A DNA stretch of 64,000 bases from Yersinia aldovae ATCC 35236 (GTDB taxonomy: Bacteria; Pseudomonadota; Gammaproteobacteria; Enterobacterales; Enterobacteriaceae), in assembly GCF_000173735.1 (NCBI RefSeq), contig NZ_ACCB01000014.1, forward strand, positions 37,403 through 101,402, given 5' to 3'. Shown here piece by piece: positions 22,177 to 31,232 of the stretch. Below the pieces are notes generated by a model. It saw only the letters and a list, made by a program, of their open reading frames with translations. It was not told the DNA's origin and searched no databases. How positions within the stretch are numbered: the stretch's first letter is position 1; every line of letters starts with the position of its first letter. Position numbers and translations under genes: made by a program.

Positions 22177-23130
22177 ATGAAGCTGAAATACACGGTCATC
22201 GCATCGGCATTGCTATCGCTCACGGTTCTTTCTGCTGCTCATGCGGCAAAAGAGTTAACACCAGAGCGAGCAGCAGCCATTAAGCCGTTTGATCGCATTA
22301 CTATTACAGGCAGATTTAATGCAATCAATGAAGCAGCAGATGCGATATCGCGTCGTGCTGACAAGTTGGGTGCCGATTCCTTCTATATCCAAGATATTAA
22401 CAGCAACAACAATGGCGGCAACTGGCGTGTAACGGCCGATGTTTATCATAAAGATGCCGCTGAAGTCAGCAAAGAGACTCAGTATCGCGTCTTTAATGGC
22501 GTTAAAGAATTGCCAAAAACTGAAGCCTATACACTTCAGCCTTACGATACCGTGTCTGTCAGCGGCTTCTTCCGCAGCCAGCCTGATATCAGCGATGCCA
22601 TTTCCAAAGCAGCAAAAGAGAAAGGCGCGTACTCCTTCTTTATCGTGCGTCAGGTTGATGCTAACCAAGGCGGCAACCAGTTTGTGACGGCATATATTTA
22701 TAAAGCGGATGCCGCCAAGCGTGTTGTTCAAAGCCCGGATGTTATCCCTGCCGATTCAGAGGCTGGCCGTGCTGCACTGGCCGCAGGCGGTGCCGCCGCC
22801 GCTAATGTTGAAATTCCGGGTGTGGCCTCTTCCGGTACGCCAAGTGCTGATGTTGGCCGTTTCTTTGAGACACAATCCTCCACCGGCAAGCGTTACACTG
22901 TAACGCTTCCTGATGGTTCTGAGATCCAGGAATTGAATAACACCACCGCCGCTCAGATGGTGCCCTTTGATTCCGTTAGCTTTAGCGGTCACTATAACAG
23001 CATGACCGATGTGTCTCATGAAGTGGCCAAGCGTGCTGCGGCCAAAGGCGCGAAGTATTATCATATTACCCGCCAGTGGCAGAACCAAAGCGGTGGCAAC
23101 CTCTCCGTTAGCGCTGATTTGTTTAAATAA
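22177..23130 (+). CDS. ydgH: YdgH, three-domain DUF1471 periplasmic protein
   Basis: A 317-residue exported protein with a signal peptide ending near AAHAAKE (residue 24). It contains three copies of the YdgH/BhsA/McbA (DUF1471) fold, each recognisable by the pattern of a [T/S]-[I/V]-[T/S]-G-x-[F/H] strand and a late G-G-N-x-x-[V/T] strand: near residues 40-95, 125-175 and 265-317. The start at 22177 is chosen because the signal peptide begins there and AAGGA lies 7 bases upstream; the frame is open 8 codons further. Members of the family respond to stress and biofilm; YdgH's own role is unclear. It neighbours ydgI, as in E. coli. Confidence 0.9.
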   Translation: MKLKYTVIASALLSLTVLSAAHAAKELTPERAAAIKPFDRITITGRFNAINEAADAISRRADKLGADSFYIQDINSNNNGGNWRVTADVYHKDAAEVSKETQYRVFNGVKELPKTEAYTLQPYDTVSVSGFFRSQPDISDAISKAAKEKGAYSFFIVRQVDANQGGNQFVTAYIYKADAAKRVVQSPDVIPADSEAGRAALAAGGAAAANVEIPGVASSGTPSADVGRFFETQSSTGKRYTVTLPDGSEIQELNNTTAAQMVPFDSVSFSGHYNSMTDVSHEVAKRAAAKGAKYYHITRQWQNQSGGNLSVSADLFK

Positions 23131-23148
23131 TCAGCGTAAAGTCATCCC

Positions 23149-23177
23149 AAAGGCAGCCCAGTGCTGCCTTTGTTATT
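23149..23177 (+). terminator. Terminator after ydgH
   Basis: AAAGGCAGC (23149-23157) and GCTGCCTTT (23163-23171) form a 9-bp stem with a 5-base loop, then TGTTATTT. It starts 19 bases after the ydgH stop. Confidence 0.7.
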
Positions 23178-23379
23178 TCTGTTACTTAGCCTATCCGATG
23201 CGACTGAATAATTTTTTGCCTAAATCGCATAACCAATCATTGCATGATCCCCCCTCACTCCGTAAAATCTCCCGAAAATTTTGGGGCTATTATCTGTCAA
23301 GCATTATTGAATTCGCCTCATATAATGCTGCTAACAAGTCAGTCACCATTCATTAATACTTTAAAATCAGGAACCCTCA

Positions 23380-24771
23380 TTGGAAAAAAAACTCGGTCTG
23401 ACCGCGCTGACGGCGCTGGTCCTCAGCTCAATGCTGGGAGCAGGTGTTTTTAGTTTGCCGCAGAACATGGCTGAAGTGGCCAGCCCAGCGGCGCTGCTTA
23501 TCGGCTGGAGTATTACCGGCGTTGGAATCATCTTCCTTGCGTTTGCCATGCTGTTGCTAACACGGCTGCGCCCTGATCTCGATGGCGGAATATTTACCTA
23601 TGCCAAAGAGGGTTTTGGTGATCTGATTGGTTTTTTCTCTGCGTGGGGTTATTGGCTGTGTGCGGTGATCGCCAACGTCTCATATTTAGTGATTGTTTTT
23701 GCCGCCTTAAGTTTCTTTACCGATAAGACGGGCAGCATCATTTTTGGTGAAGGCAATACCTGGCAGGCATTGCTGGGCGCATCTTGCCTGCTATGGCTAG
23801 TCCATGCGCTGGTCTTGCGTGGCGTTCAGACCGCGGCCAGCATTAATTTGGCGGCGACGCTGGCAAAACTGTTGCCGATTGGTGGTTTTATTGTTTTGGC
23901 AGGGCTGGCATTCAGTCTTGATACATTTACTTTTGACTTTACCGGCATCGCCTTGCATACCCCGGTCTGGCAGCAAGTTAAAGACACGATGTTGATTACG
24001 CTTTGGGTCTTTATTGGCGTGGAAGGTGCGGTGGTGGTATCCGCCAGGGCGCGGAACAAGAAAGATGTCGGGCGCGCCACCATGTTGGCGGTACTGTCAG
24101 CTCTCAGTGTCTATTTGCTGATTACCTTATTGTCACTTGGTGTTGTTCCGCGCGCGGAACTCGCGGCGATGCGCAACCCCTCAATGGCAGGCATTATGGT
24201 TGAAATGATTGGCCCGTGGGGTGAGCTAATTATCGCGACCGGGCTGATTATTTCCGTTTGTGGTGCTTACCTAAGCTGGACCATTATGGCGGCAGAAGTG
24301 CCGATGGTTGCGGCGAAACATGGTGCATTCCCGAAAGTTTTCCGTCATCAAAATAAGAACAGCGCACCGGCACCCTCGCTGTGGTTGACCAACTGTGCGG
24401 TTCAGGTGGCGCTTATTCTGATCTGGCTGACCGGCAGCAATTACAATACCTTACTCACCATTGCTTCAGAAATGATCCTGATACCCTATTTTCTGGTGGG
24501 TGCCTTCTTATTTAAGGTGGCATTGAAACGTCAAGACTGGCGTTTAATTGTGGCCGCCAGTGGCGCATGTTTGTATGGTTTATGGCTAATTTACGCCGCC
24601 GGATTGCTGTATCTATTACTGTCGGTGCTGTTGTACGCCCCTGGGTTGTTGGTGTTTATTTATGCACGCAGAGGGCATGAAGGGCTTAAACTGCTAAATA
24701 AATTAGAGCGAGCCGCAATCTCTCTGGTGCTCATCGCCACGGTTCCCGCCACCTGGCTGATGATGCATTAA
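23380..24771 (+). CDS. ydgI: Amino acid antiporter, YdgI/ArcD-like
   Basis: APC-superfamily inner-membrane transporter, 463 residues, with about twelve hydrophobic segments. It aligns closely with E. coli YdgI, now regarded as a putative arginine:ornithine antiporter: MEKKLGLTALTALVLSSMLG at the N-terminus and GVEGAVVVSARARNKKDVG in the middle. The transported amino acid here is inferred, not shown. The start is a TTG at 23380, with AGGA 9 bases upstream; no ATG fits the family N-terminus. It follows ydgH but has its own gap and a terminator between. Confidence 0.9.
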   Translation: MEKKLGLTALTALVLSSMLGAGVFSLPQNMAEVASPAALLIGWSITGVGIIFLAFAMLLLTRLRPDLDGGIFTYAKEGFGDLIGFFSAWGYWLCAVIANVSYLVIVFAALSFFTDKTGSIIFGEGNTWQALLGASCLLWLVHALVLRGVQTAASINLAATLAKLLPIGGFIVLAGLAFSLDTFTFDFTGIALHTPVWQQVKDTMLITLWVFIGVEGAVVVSARARNKKDVGRATMLAVLSALSVYLLITLLSLGVVPRAELAAMRNPSMAGIMVEMIGPWGELIIATGLIISVCGAYLSWTIMAAEVPMVAAKHGAFPKVFRHQNKNSAPAPSLWLTNCAVQVALILIWLTGSNYNTLLTIASEMILIPYFLVGAFLFKVALKRQDWRLIVAASGACLYGLWLIYAAGLLYLLLSVLLYAPGLLVFIYARRGHEGLKLLNKLERAAISLVLIATVPATWLMMH

Positions 24772-24868
24772 GCAAAAACGATAATGCAGATGGGCAGGCT
24801 CGGGGTGTTTTGGTCATCAAACGTCAATCACGCCAAAACAGCCTGTCCATTGCGAATGAGCAAAGTCA

Positions 24869-25288
24869 TCATAACGGCTCTGCGACCAGAGATAAATTTA
24901 CCGACAGACATTCCCCCTTCTGACTCAGCCCCATTGATGTTGGGAACCGCTGCTTAATTGCCCCAATTTGAGTCGTTTCCAGCGGGTAGGGTAATTGGAT
25001 ATCCAAAGCCGTGATGCCCTGCTGTTCAGCCAGCCGAATTAACCGAATAATATTGGTTTCATCACTGAGTTGAGTTGATAAAACCTGTAGCGCTAACGCA
25101 GTAAGTTGCTCCTGTGGTGTCCTTTCCAACGCATTTTGCGCCTTCACTACCATGCCAAAAATTGGCATCACGCCATAAATAGCCTCGATAAAACTCCAGC
25201 GTTTTTTACATGATATTGCAAGAAACTCAGTGTAATCAAAGCAGACTTTTTCACCGTACGGTGGTGCGCTGACGTGTTCGCCACTCAT
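24869..25288 (-). CDS. Hypothetical protein
   Basis: A 139-residue protein I do not recognise. It has no signal peptide or transmembrane segment. Two nearby cysteines (KVCFDY, ISCKKRW) lie in the N-terminal third, and the middle reads as amphipathic helices (RTPQEQLTALALQVLSTQ). Codon use looks like its neighbours and the ORF is long for chance, so it is probably real. It is divergent from rstA, with a set of 17-bp repeats in the shared upstream region, where E. coli has folM and ydgC instead. Confidence 0.6.
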   Translation of the reverse strand: MSGEHVSAPPYGEKVCFDYTEFLAISCKKRWSFIEAIYGVMPIFGMVVKAQNALERTPQEQLTALALQVLSTQLSDETNIIRLIRLAEQQGITALDIQLPYPLETTQIGAIKQRFPTSMGLSQKGECLSVNLSLVAEPL

Positions 25289-25317
25289 CCCTTAGTCCTC
25301 GGTTGAACAATACAACT

Positions 25318-25385
25318 ATTCATTAGTTTCAGGTGTTTATTAATCTCAGGTATTCATTAATCTCAGGTATTCATTAATCTCAGGT
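25318..25385. repeat. Four tandem 17-bp repeats upstream of rstA
   Basis: Four head-to-tail units based on ATTCATTAATCTCAGGT (25318, 25335, 25352, 25369); units 3 and 4 are identical, 1 and 2 differ at two or three positions. They lie in the divergent promoter region between the hypothetical gene and rstA. Confidence 0.85.
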
Positions 25386-25579
25386 ATTGAACTATAAACG
25401 GTAGGCGCAACAAATAGAGATGACGATGAAATCAATTTCATTAATATAATGAAATAATTTGCCTGTTGTCTAGCAGTCAGTCACTTGTCTTAATTAACCG
25501 GCATAATGCGTTACTGTCCGTAGCATTGCCACCAACAGCACGCTATGCTGAATCCTGATACTTTTATAAACTGAAAATC

Positions 25580-26305
25580 ATGACCAAAATTGTTTTTGTG
25601 GAAGACGACCCGGAGGTCGGAAAACTGATTGCGGCCTATCTTGGCAAACATGACATTGATGTTTTGGTTGAGCCACGCGGTGATACGGCACAAGCGGTTA
25701 TTGAACAACAAGCACCGGATCTGGTGCTGCTTGATATCATGTTGCCCGGCAAAGATGGCATGACGCTCTGCCGCGATCTTCGGCCAAACTATGACGGCCC
25801 CATCGTATTACTGACCTCACTGGACAGTGATATGAACCATATTCTCTCCCTTGAGATGGGCGCAAATGACTACATTTTGAAGACCACGCCCCCGGCGGTA
25901 CTGTTGGCCCGATTGCGCTTACATCTGCGGCAACACCAGCAGCAGACCAAAGACCCCCTCAGCCCGGTGCTGACCAATCATAATGCGATTCACTTTGGCC
26001 TGCTGTGTATTGACCCGGTGAATCGACAAGTAAATCTCAGTGATGAAGAAATTATCTTATCAACATCTGATTTCGATTTGCTATGGGAGTTGGCAACTCA
26101 TGCCGGAATCATTATGGATAGGGAAGCTCTGCTGAAGAATCTGCGCGGTGTCAGTTATGACGGAATGGATCGCAGCATTGATGTTGCTATCTCCCGCTTA
26201 CGCCGCAAGCTCTATGACAATGCCCTTGAACCGTTTCGCATCAAGACAGTACGCAATAAAGGTTATCTGTTTGCGCCCAATGCCTGGGAGTCAATGCAGC
26301 AATGA
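25580..26305 (+). CDS. rstA: Response regulator RstA
   Basis: OmpR-family response regulator, 241 residues. The receiver domain carries phosphoacceptor Asp52 in VLLDIMLPGKDG and the acidic pair VFVEDDPEV at the N-terminus, but the family Lys is in the atypical context DYILKTTPP. A winged-helix domain occupies the C-terminal 110 residues. RstA with RstB responds to acid and low magnesium in enterobacteria. Its stop codon overlaps the rstB start (ATGA). An RstA-type box lies upstream of asr, a known target, in this window. Confidence 0.93.
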   Translation: MTKIVFVEDDPEVGKLIAAYLGKHDIDVLVEPRGDTAQAVIEQQAPDLVLLDIMLPGKDGMTLCRDLRPNYDGPIVLLTSLDSDMNHILSLEMGANDYILKTTPPAVLLARLRLHLRQHQQQTKDPLSPVLTNHNAIHFGLLCIDPVNRQVNLSDEEIILSTSDFDLLWELATHAGIIMDREALLKNLRGVSYDGMDRSIDVAISRLRRKLYDNALEPFRIKTVRNKGYLFAPNAWESMQQ

Positions 26306-27618
26306 GAAAGCTCTTTATTCAGTTTTTCTTATTGCTCTTCGTCTGCTTTATGGTGATGGCGATGTTGGTCGGGCTGGTCTACAAAATCACCGCAGAACGA
26401 GCGGGTCGCCAATCATTGGACGATTTGATGAAAAGCTCGTTGTCATTGATGCGCAGCGAATTGCGGGAAATTCCGCTAAAAGATTGGAATAAAACCATTG
26501 CCACGCTGGATTTAAACCTGTCCTTTCAACTGCATATAGAACCATTAGATAAACGTGATCTCGGTGAGCGCCTGAATAAGCGCCTGCGGGCGGGCGAAAT
26601 TATTGCCTTAGATGATGAATATACCTTTTTACAACGTATTCCGCGCAGCCACTATGTCCTTGCTGTCGGCCCAGTGCCTTATCTGTTTTATCTGCATCAA
26701 ATGCGGTTGCTCGACTTAGCCTTGCTACTTCTGATTGGCCTGTCTTTAGCGTTACCGGTGTTTCTTTGGATGCGGCCGCACTGGAAAGATCTGCTTAAAT
26801 TGGAGAATGCCGCCCAGCGCTTGGGAGCCGGCTATCTCGATGAGCGCACACATTTTGATCCCACATCCAGCCTTAATCGGTTGGGGGTGGCATTTAATCA
26901 AATGGCGGATAATATCAATACCTTGATTGTCAGCAAGAAACTGCTTATTGACGGTATTGCCCACGAATTACGCACTCCACTGGTACGCCTGCGTTATCGT
27001 TTAGCCATGAGCGATAACCTGACTGAAAGTGAGCATCAGGCGTTGAATCATGATATTGGCCAGTTAGAAGCGCTAATTGATGAACTTCTCACCTATGCGC
27101 GCCTGGATCGACCACAAGTTTCGCTTAATCTCGAACCTATCGATTTACCCGAATGGTTAGCGGCCAAGGTCACGGACATGCGCTTGATTCATCAAGAGCG
27201 TGAAATTGAACTCGATATCCCTCATCGTGGTGACTTTGGTGCGGTTGACCTGCGTTTAATGGAGCGAGTGCTGGATAATCTGGTTAACAATGCCCTGCGC
27301 TACTCCAGTCAACGGCTGCGTATTGGGTTGTGGTTTGATGGTGATAACGCTTGCCTGCAAGTGGAAGATGATGGGCCAGGAATTCCATTGGAAGAACGCG
27401 CCCGTGTATTCGAGCCGTTTGTTCGCCTTGACCCCAGCCGTGATCGCGCAACCGGTGGCTGCGGGCTGGGCTTAGCTATCGTCCACTCTATTGCGCTGGC
27501 TTATCAGGGAACCCTCGTTGTCGATGCCAGCTCATTAGGTGGGGCCAGTTTCCGCTTCTGTTGGCCAGTCAAGAACACCCATTCACTGCCTACTGAGCAG
27601 GACTCATTCACGCACTAG
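26302..27618 (+). CDS. rstB: Sensor kinase RstB
   Basis: Membrane histidine kinase, partner of RstA, 438 residues. It has an N-terminal transmembrane helix, a periplasmic domain (residues 30-130), a second helix near 140-155, a HAMP region, the phosphoacceptor in IAHELRTPLVRLRY (near residue 222) and an ATPase domain with NNALRYSSQ, DDGPGIP and GGCGLGLAIV. Overlaps rstA by four bases, so they are coupled. Confidence 0.92.
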   Translation: MRKLFIQFFLLLFVCFMVMAMLVGLVYKITAERAGRQSLDDLMKSSLSLMRSELREIPLKDWNKTIATLDLNLSFQLHIEPLDKRDLGERLNKRLRAGEIIALDDEYTFLQRIPRSHYVLAVGPVPYLFYLHQMRLLDLALLLLIGLSLALPVFLWMRPHWKDLLKLENAAQRLGAGYLDERTHFDPTSSLNRLGVAFNQMADNINTLIVSKKLLIDGIAHELRTPLVRLRYRLAMSDNLTESEHQALNHDIGQLEALIDELLTYARLDRPQVSLNLEPIDLPEWLAAKVTDMRLIHQEREIELDIPHRGDFGAVDLRLMERVLDNLVNNALRYSSQRLRIGLWFDGDNACLQVEDDGPGIPLEERARVFEPFVRLDPSRDRATGGCGLGLAIVHSIALAYQGTLVVDASSLGGASFRFCWPVKNTHSLPTEQDSFTH

Positions 27619-27649
27619 ACGGATATCAATTTTTATTATGGAGAGCGAC

Positions 27650-29134
27650 ATGACTACCGCTTATCAACACTTACGTACCACGTTTACCCGCCTTTCCCGC
27701 TTCGAGCATCTCTCCGCCATTGCCGGATGGGATATGCAGACCATGATGCCGCCAAAAGGTAACCTGGCCCGCTCAGAGGCGATGGCGGAGCTAAATGTAT
27801 TGCAGCATCAAATTCTAACGGACAAGCGAGTCGGTGAATGGCTAAAACAAGCAGACGTTGAATCATTGGATGACGTTGCACGGGCCAACTTGCGCGAAAT
27901 GCGCCGTCATTACGACAATGCCGTCTTGTTACCGGAAGCCCTGGTTGAGGCAAAATCACTGGCCGGTGCACGATGTGAACATGCCTGGCGGCAGCAACGT
28001 ATCGCGAATGATTGGCACGGTTTTGCAGAGAATCTGCGAGAGGTGGTCAAACTCAGCCGGGAAGAAGCGGCCATTCGCGCGCAAGCGGCGGGGACTTCAG
28101 GTTATGATGCATTATTGAATCTCTACGAACCGGGGACCACCAGTGCTGACCTTGACCGTATCTTTGGTGATCTCAAACAGTGGCTTCCCGCCCTATTACA
28201 AAAGGTTACAGCCAAACAAGCAAATGCGTCCTGCCTGATACCACAAGGGCCGTTTGATGTGGCAAAACAGCGCAAGCTGGGGCTGAGTGTTATGAACCTG
28301 TTGGGTTTTGACTTTGATGGCGGGCGAGTGGATGTCAGTGTTCACCCATTCTGTGGTGGTATTCCTCAGGATGTACGTATTACCACCCGTTATAATGAAT
28401 CTGAGTTTCTCAGCGCGCTGATGGGGATTGTGCATGAAACCGGACATGCTCGTTATGAGCAGAACTTGCCACGCGAGTGGTTAGGACAGCCCATCTCTCA
28501 TGCCCGATCAACGGCGATTCATGAATCTCAAAGCTTATTATTTGAAATGCAGTTAGCCCGTAGCAATGAGTTCCTGCAAGTGATCCGCCCGTTGGTGATA
28601 ACTCAATTTGGTGATCAACCTGCTTTTGCAGAAGAGAACTTTATTAATCTGAATCAACGGGTTAAGACTGGTTTTATTCGAGTTGATGCCGATGAAGTCA
28701 GCTACCCTGCTCATGTCATTTTGCGCTATGAAATAGAAAAAGCGTTGATTACCGGTGAGATTGAAGTGGATGATATCCCTGTGCTGTGGAACGAAAAAAT
28801 GCAGCAATATCTTGGGATTAGCACCGAAGGTAATTACCGTAACGGGTGTATGCAAGATATTCACTGGACCGACGGCGCATTTGGTTATTTCCCAACTTAT
28901 ACCTTAGGGGCAATGTATGCAGCTCAGTTATTCCAAACCGCCCGAGAGGCTATTCCAGGGTTAGACCAGAGTATTGCGGCTGGCGATCTTCGTGCGCTGT
29001 TTAACTGGTTGCAAAATAACATCTGGCAACATGGTAGCCGATACTCAACCGCCGAATTGATGAGCAAAGCCACCGGTGAACCGCTTAACCCACGTTATTT
29101 CCGTGAGCATCTGGAACGGCGCTACTTATCTTAA
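27650..29134 (+). CDS. M32-family metallocarboxypeptidase
   Basis: Carboxypeptidase Taq (M32) family, 494 residues. The zinc-binding motif HETGH is at about residue 261 in MGIVHETGHARYEQ, and the third ligand is expected in the helix with IHESQSLLFEMQL. N-terminal signature AIAGWDMQTMMPPKG fits the family. It lacks a signal peptide, so it is probably cytoplasmic and removes C-terminal residues from peptides. The start at 27650 has GGAGAG 5 bases upstream; an ATG at 27638 is four codons earlier but has no good site. It follows rstB closely and may be read from the same transcript. Confidence 0.88.
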   Translation: MTTAYQHLRTTFTRLSRFEHLSAIAGWDMQTMMPPKGNLARSEAMAELNVLQHQILTDKRVGEWLKQADVESLDDVARANLREMRRHYDNAVLLPEALVEAKSLAGARCEHAWRQQRIANDWHGFAENLREVVKLSREEAAIRAQAAGTSGYDALLNLYEPGTTSADLDRIFGDLKQWLPALLQKVTAKQANASCLIPQGPFDVAKQRKLGLSVMNLLGFDFDGGRVDVSVHPFCGGIPQDVRITTRYNESEFLSALMGIVHETGHARYEQNLPREWLGQPISHARSTAIHESQSLLFEMQLARSNEFLQVIRPLVITQFGDQPAFAEENFINLNQRVKTGFIRVDADEVSYPAHVILRYEIEKALITGEIEVDDIPVLWNEKMQQYLGISTEGNYRNGCMQDIHWTDGAFGYFPTYTLGAMYAAQLFQTAREAIPGLDQSIAAGDLRALFNWLQNNIWQHGSRYSTAELMSKATGEPLNPRYFREHLERRYLS

Positions 29135-29174
29135 ACTCACCTAATCCGATGTAAGTTTGGCGGGTTATTGAAGC

Positions 29175-29194
29175 ACTGCCCCGCGAGGGGCAGT
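29175..29194. other. Hairpin after the M32 peptidase gene
   Basis: ACTGCCCC and GGGGCAGT form an 8-bp stem closed by a GCGA tetraloop. There is no U-tract on the plus strand, so termination is uncertain. Confidence 0.5.
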
Positions 29195-29227
29195 CGGCAG
29201 AGTAAAGCGCCCCGCCAGCTTGGTCGC

Positions 29228-29412
29228 TTATTGCGATAACAAAAGTTCGACGTCTTTGCGATAATAGCCAGTGAATAGGTGTCCTTTACTTGCCAACAGC
29301 AGCCGTAATGTACTGGCATCGACACAGAGGGTTACCTGATAAGCCAACGCAATAGTGTCTGCCAGATCTCTTCGTCACGAGCAACGTATTCATTAGTGAT
29401 GTAGTTATTCAT
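29228..29412 (-). pseudogene. Small ORF broken by a one-base deletion
   Basis: A strong ribosome binding site (GGAGAAA, 5 bases before ATG) starts a reading frame on the minus strand, MNNYITNEYVARDEE, that hits a stop after 26 codons. In another frame the same stretch continues as DTIALAYQVTLCVDAS and TGYYRKDVELLLSQ. Adding one G near 29361 joins both into a 61-residue protein. The combined protein has no signal or transmembrane segment, and I do not recognise it. Whether this is a real broken gene or a sequencing slip cannot be told from here, but the start signal and coherent second half make coding likely. Confidence 0.5.
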
Positions 29413-29557
29413 CTTAGTTTCTCCCTGATGAAAAACAGATCCCACCTTACGTTCAAATGTGCACTTACTGGCATTGAGCACTTTGTAGTACGCGCCATAC
29501 ATTGTATGTTGTAACTAAAATAGGAGTAACGCTACATAACTCACTCAATCTACCCTG

Positions 29558-29571
29558 TACAATCGGTTACA
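29558..29571 (+). promoter_or_regulatory. Candidate RstA box upstream of asr
   Basis: TACAATCGGTTACA agrees with the RstA consensus TACATnTnGTTACA at all but two of the fixed positions, about 100 bases before asr. In E. coli RstA activates asr. A weaker similar sequence starts at 29498. Confidence 0.5.
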
Positions 29572-29672
29572 AGCCGAAACCAATGACTCACGGAAGATTT
29601 GAGATGATTCCTCTACTCTGTTTATAACGACCCAACGGGCTGATTTTAGAATAGAACACTGAGGAATAAATC

Positions 29673-29960
29673 ATGAGAACACTATTAGCTCTGATTGTTG
29701 CTGCGAGCATGGGCATATCTTCTGTCGCTTTTGCTGCCGACATGGTGGCACCAACGACGACACCAACGGCTACAGCGCCTTCACATAGCGCTCCTGTTAA
29801 AACTGTGCATCACGAAAAAGCTAAAAAATCGATGAAATCTGATTCGATGAAAAAAACAGATAAAACAGCCCCTGTACAAAAGGCACAAGCAGCCCCAAAA
29901 CAGCATAAAAAAACGACTCACAGTAAAGCGCCCACGACAGCAACCCCTGCCGTAAAATAG
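29673..29960 (+). CDS. asr: Acid shock protein Asr
   Basis: Periplasmic, highly basic protein induced by acid. It has 95 residues with a Sec signal peptide ([21 protein letters not shown]). The mature part is rich in Lys, Ala, Thr, Pro and His with motifs [14 protein letters not shown] and [14 protein letters not shown], as in E. coli Asr. Ribosome site GAGGA lies 7 bases before the ATG. Upstream is a candidate RstA box; a strong terminator follows, and ydgU comes next, as in E. coli. Confidence 0.92.
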   Translation: MRTLLALIVAASMGISSVAFAADMVAPTTTPTATAPSHSAPVKTVHHEKAKKSMKSDSMKKTDKTAPVQKAQAAPKQHKKTTHSKAPTTATPAVK

Positions 29961-30024
29961 TAGGGTTTGAATCGAGAAAACGAAAACTCACGGCCTCGAT
30001 TGACCTGTAACAGCTAATTCACTC

Positions 30025-30052
30025 AACACCCGGTTTTTGCCGGGTGTTTTTT
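30025..30052 (+). terminator. Terminator after asr
   Basis: AACACCCGG (30025-30033) pairs with CCGGGTGTT (30040-30048), followed by a T-run to 30052. Partial read-through would supply ydgU. Confidence 0.9.
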
Positions 30053-30068
30053 ATCAGGAGTGCTGATA

Positions 30069-30149
30069 ATGCTGCGCCGTTATTTATTTGAAATTACCTT
30101 GGCGACTTTAGTTATATGCGGTCTGACCACATTATTTTTTTATTTATAG
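30069..30149 (+). CDS. ydgU: Small membrane protein YdgU
   Basis: A 26-residue single-pass membrane peptide, MLRRYLFEITLATLVICGLT followed by TLFFYL. It resembles E. coli YdgU (27 residues) in sequence pattern, Arg-Tyr start, hydrophobic core and FYL end, and in its place just after asr. AGGAG lies 8 bases before the ATG. It is separated from asr by a terminator only 16 bases upstream, so expression would rely on read-through. Function is unknown. Confidence 0.8.
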   Translation: MLRRYLFEITLATLVICGLTTLFFYL

Positions 30150-30353
30150 TCAAAAACTCTAGCGTTATCAAAAAAATAATTACTGGCAATGCACAGTGCG
30201 ACTGAATCTGTCTATAGTTAGCGATACCGAACAATGAATCGATTAGAAATCAAAGTAACTTAGAGACTTAAATGCTGTTTGGTTTAGCTAGCAACGCCTC
30301 TGGAGTGTTTAATGGATAACTCCTCGATCAGAAAAAAGCAGGGCTGATTATTT

Positions 30354-31202
30354 ATGCGCTTATCGTCATTATTTCTATTAAGTTTATTGCCTTTTTCGGT
30401 CACTACCGCGTTAGCGCGCTCTCCTGCGGAGAAGCAAGATGCTGACAGCACTATCGCTGATCAAACTACGCTATTTTTCGGCAAAGATGATCGGACAGCG
30501 ATAACCAATAGTAACCCATGGCCGTGGCAAGCGATTGGGCAGGTTGAAACGGCAAGCGGCAATCTTTGCACTGCAACATTGATATCCCCTCGCCTGGCAC
30601 TCACGGCAGGCCATTGTGTTCTGGCCCCGCCAGGTCATATTGACCGCGCCGTTGCCTTGCGCTTTATCTCTGATAACGGCCATTGGAAATATCAGATAAC
30701 CAGTTTAGAAACGCTGGTTGATACTAAGTTGGGGAAAAAACTAAAACCTGATGGTGACGGATGGATTGTTCCCCCCGCCGCCGCCGCTTATGACTTTGCA
30801 CTTATCCGCTTAACTAATGCAAAGCCCATACCGATTAAACCCTTACCACTGTGGGAGGGTTCCACGACTGAGCTGACTCAAGTCCTCAAGTCGGTTAACC
30901 GCAAGATAACGCAAGCAGGTTACCCGCTAGACCATCTGGATACACTCTATCGTCATGAGGGCTGCCTGGTCACTGGCTGGGCTCAGAAAGGTGTACTCTC
31001 ACACCAATGTGATACTTTACCGGGCGACAGTGGCTCACCCTTGCTGCTGAAAACGGGCAATAGTTGGTCATTGATTGCGATTCAAAGTTCGGCACCGGCG
31101 GCTAAAGATCGTTATCTGGCAGATAACCGAGCCTTAACCGTTCCTGCCATTAAAGACCGGTTAAAGGCGCTGGCGATAAAAGCCGCTAATATCACTAAGT
31201 GA
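30354..31202 (+). CDS. ydgD: Trypsin-like serine protease YdgD
   Basis: Exported chymotrypsin-fold (S1B-like) protease, 282 residues, with a signal peptide ending near residue 21 (TTALA). The catalytic triad is visible: His87 in LTAGHCV, Asp147 in AYDFALIRL and Ser226 in LPGDSGSPL. Two nearby cysteines around the His ([13 protein letters not shown]) suggest a disulfide. Substrate unknown. It corresponds to E. coli ydgD, next to asr-ydgU. Confidence 0.88.
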   Translation: MRLSSLFLLSLLPFSVTTALARSPAEKQDADSTIADQTTLFFGKDDRTAITNSNPWPWQAIGQVETASGNLCTATLISPRLALTAGHCVLAPPGHIDRAVALRFISDNGHWKYQITSLETLVDTKLGKKLKPDGDGWIVPPAAAAYDFALIRLTNAKPIPIKPLPLWEGSTTELTQVLKSVNRKITQAGYPLDHLDTLYRHEGCLVTGWAQKGVLSHQCDTLPGDSGSPLLLKTGNSWSLIAIQSSAPAAKDRYLADNRALTVPAIKDRLKALAIKAANITK

Positions 31203-31232
31203 TCATGCATATTTGCTGATTACGCGTTGCCA

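Noticed and set aside
25318..25385. Short CRISPR-like array
   Set aside because: The units are contiguous with no spacers, are only 17 bp, and no cas gene is near.
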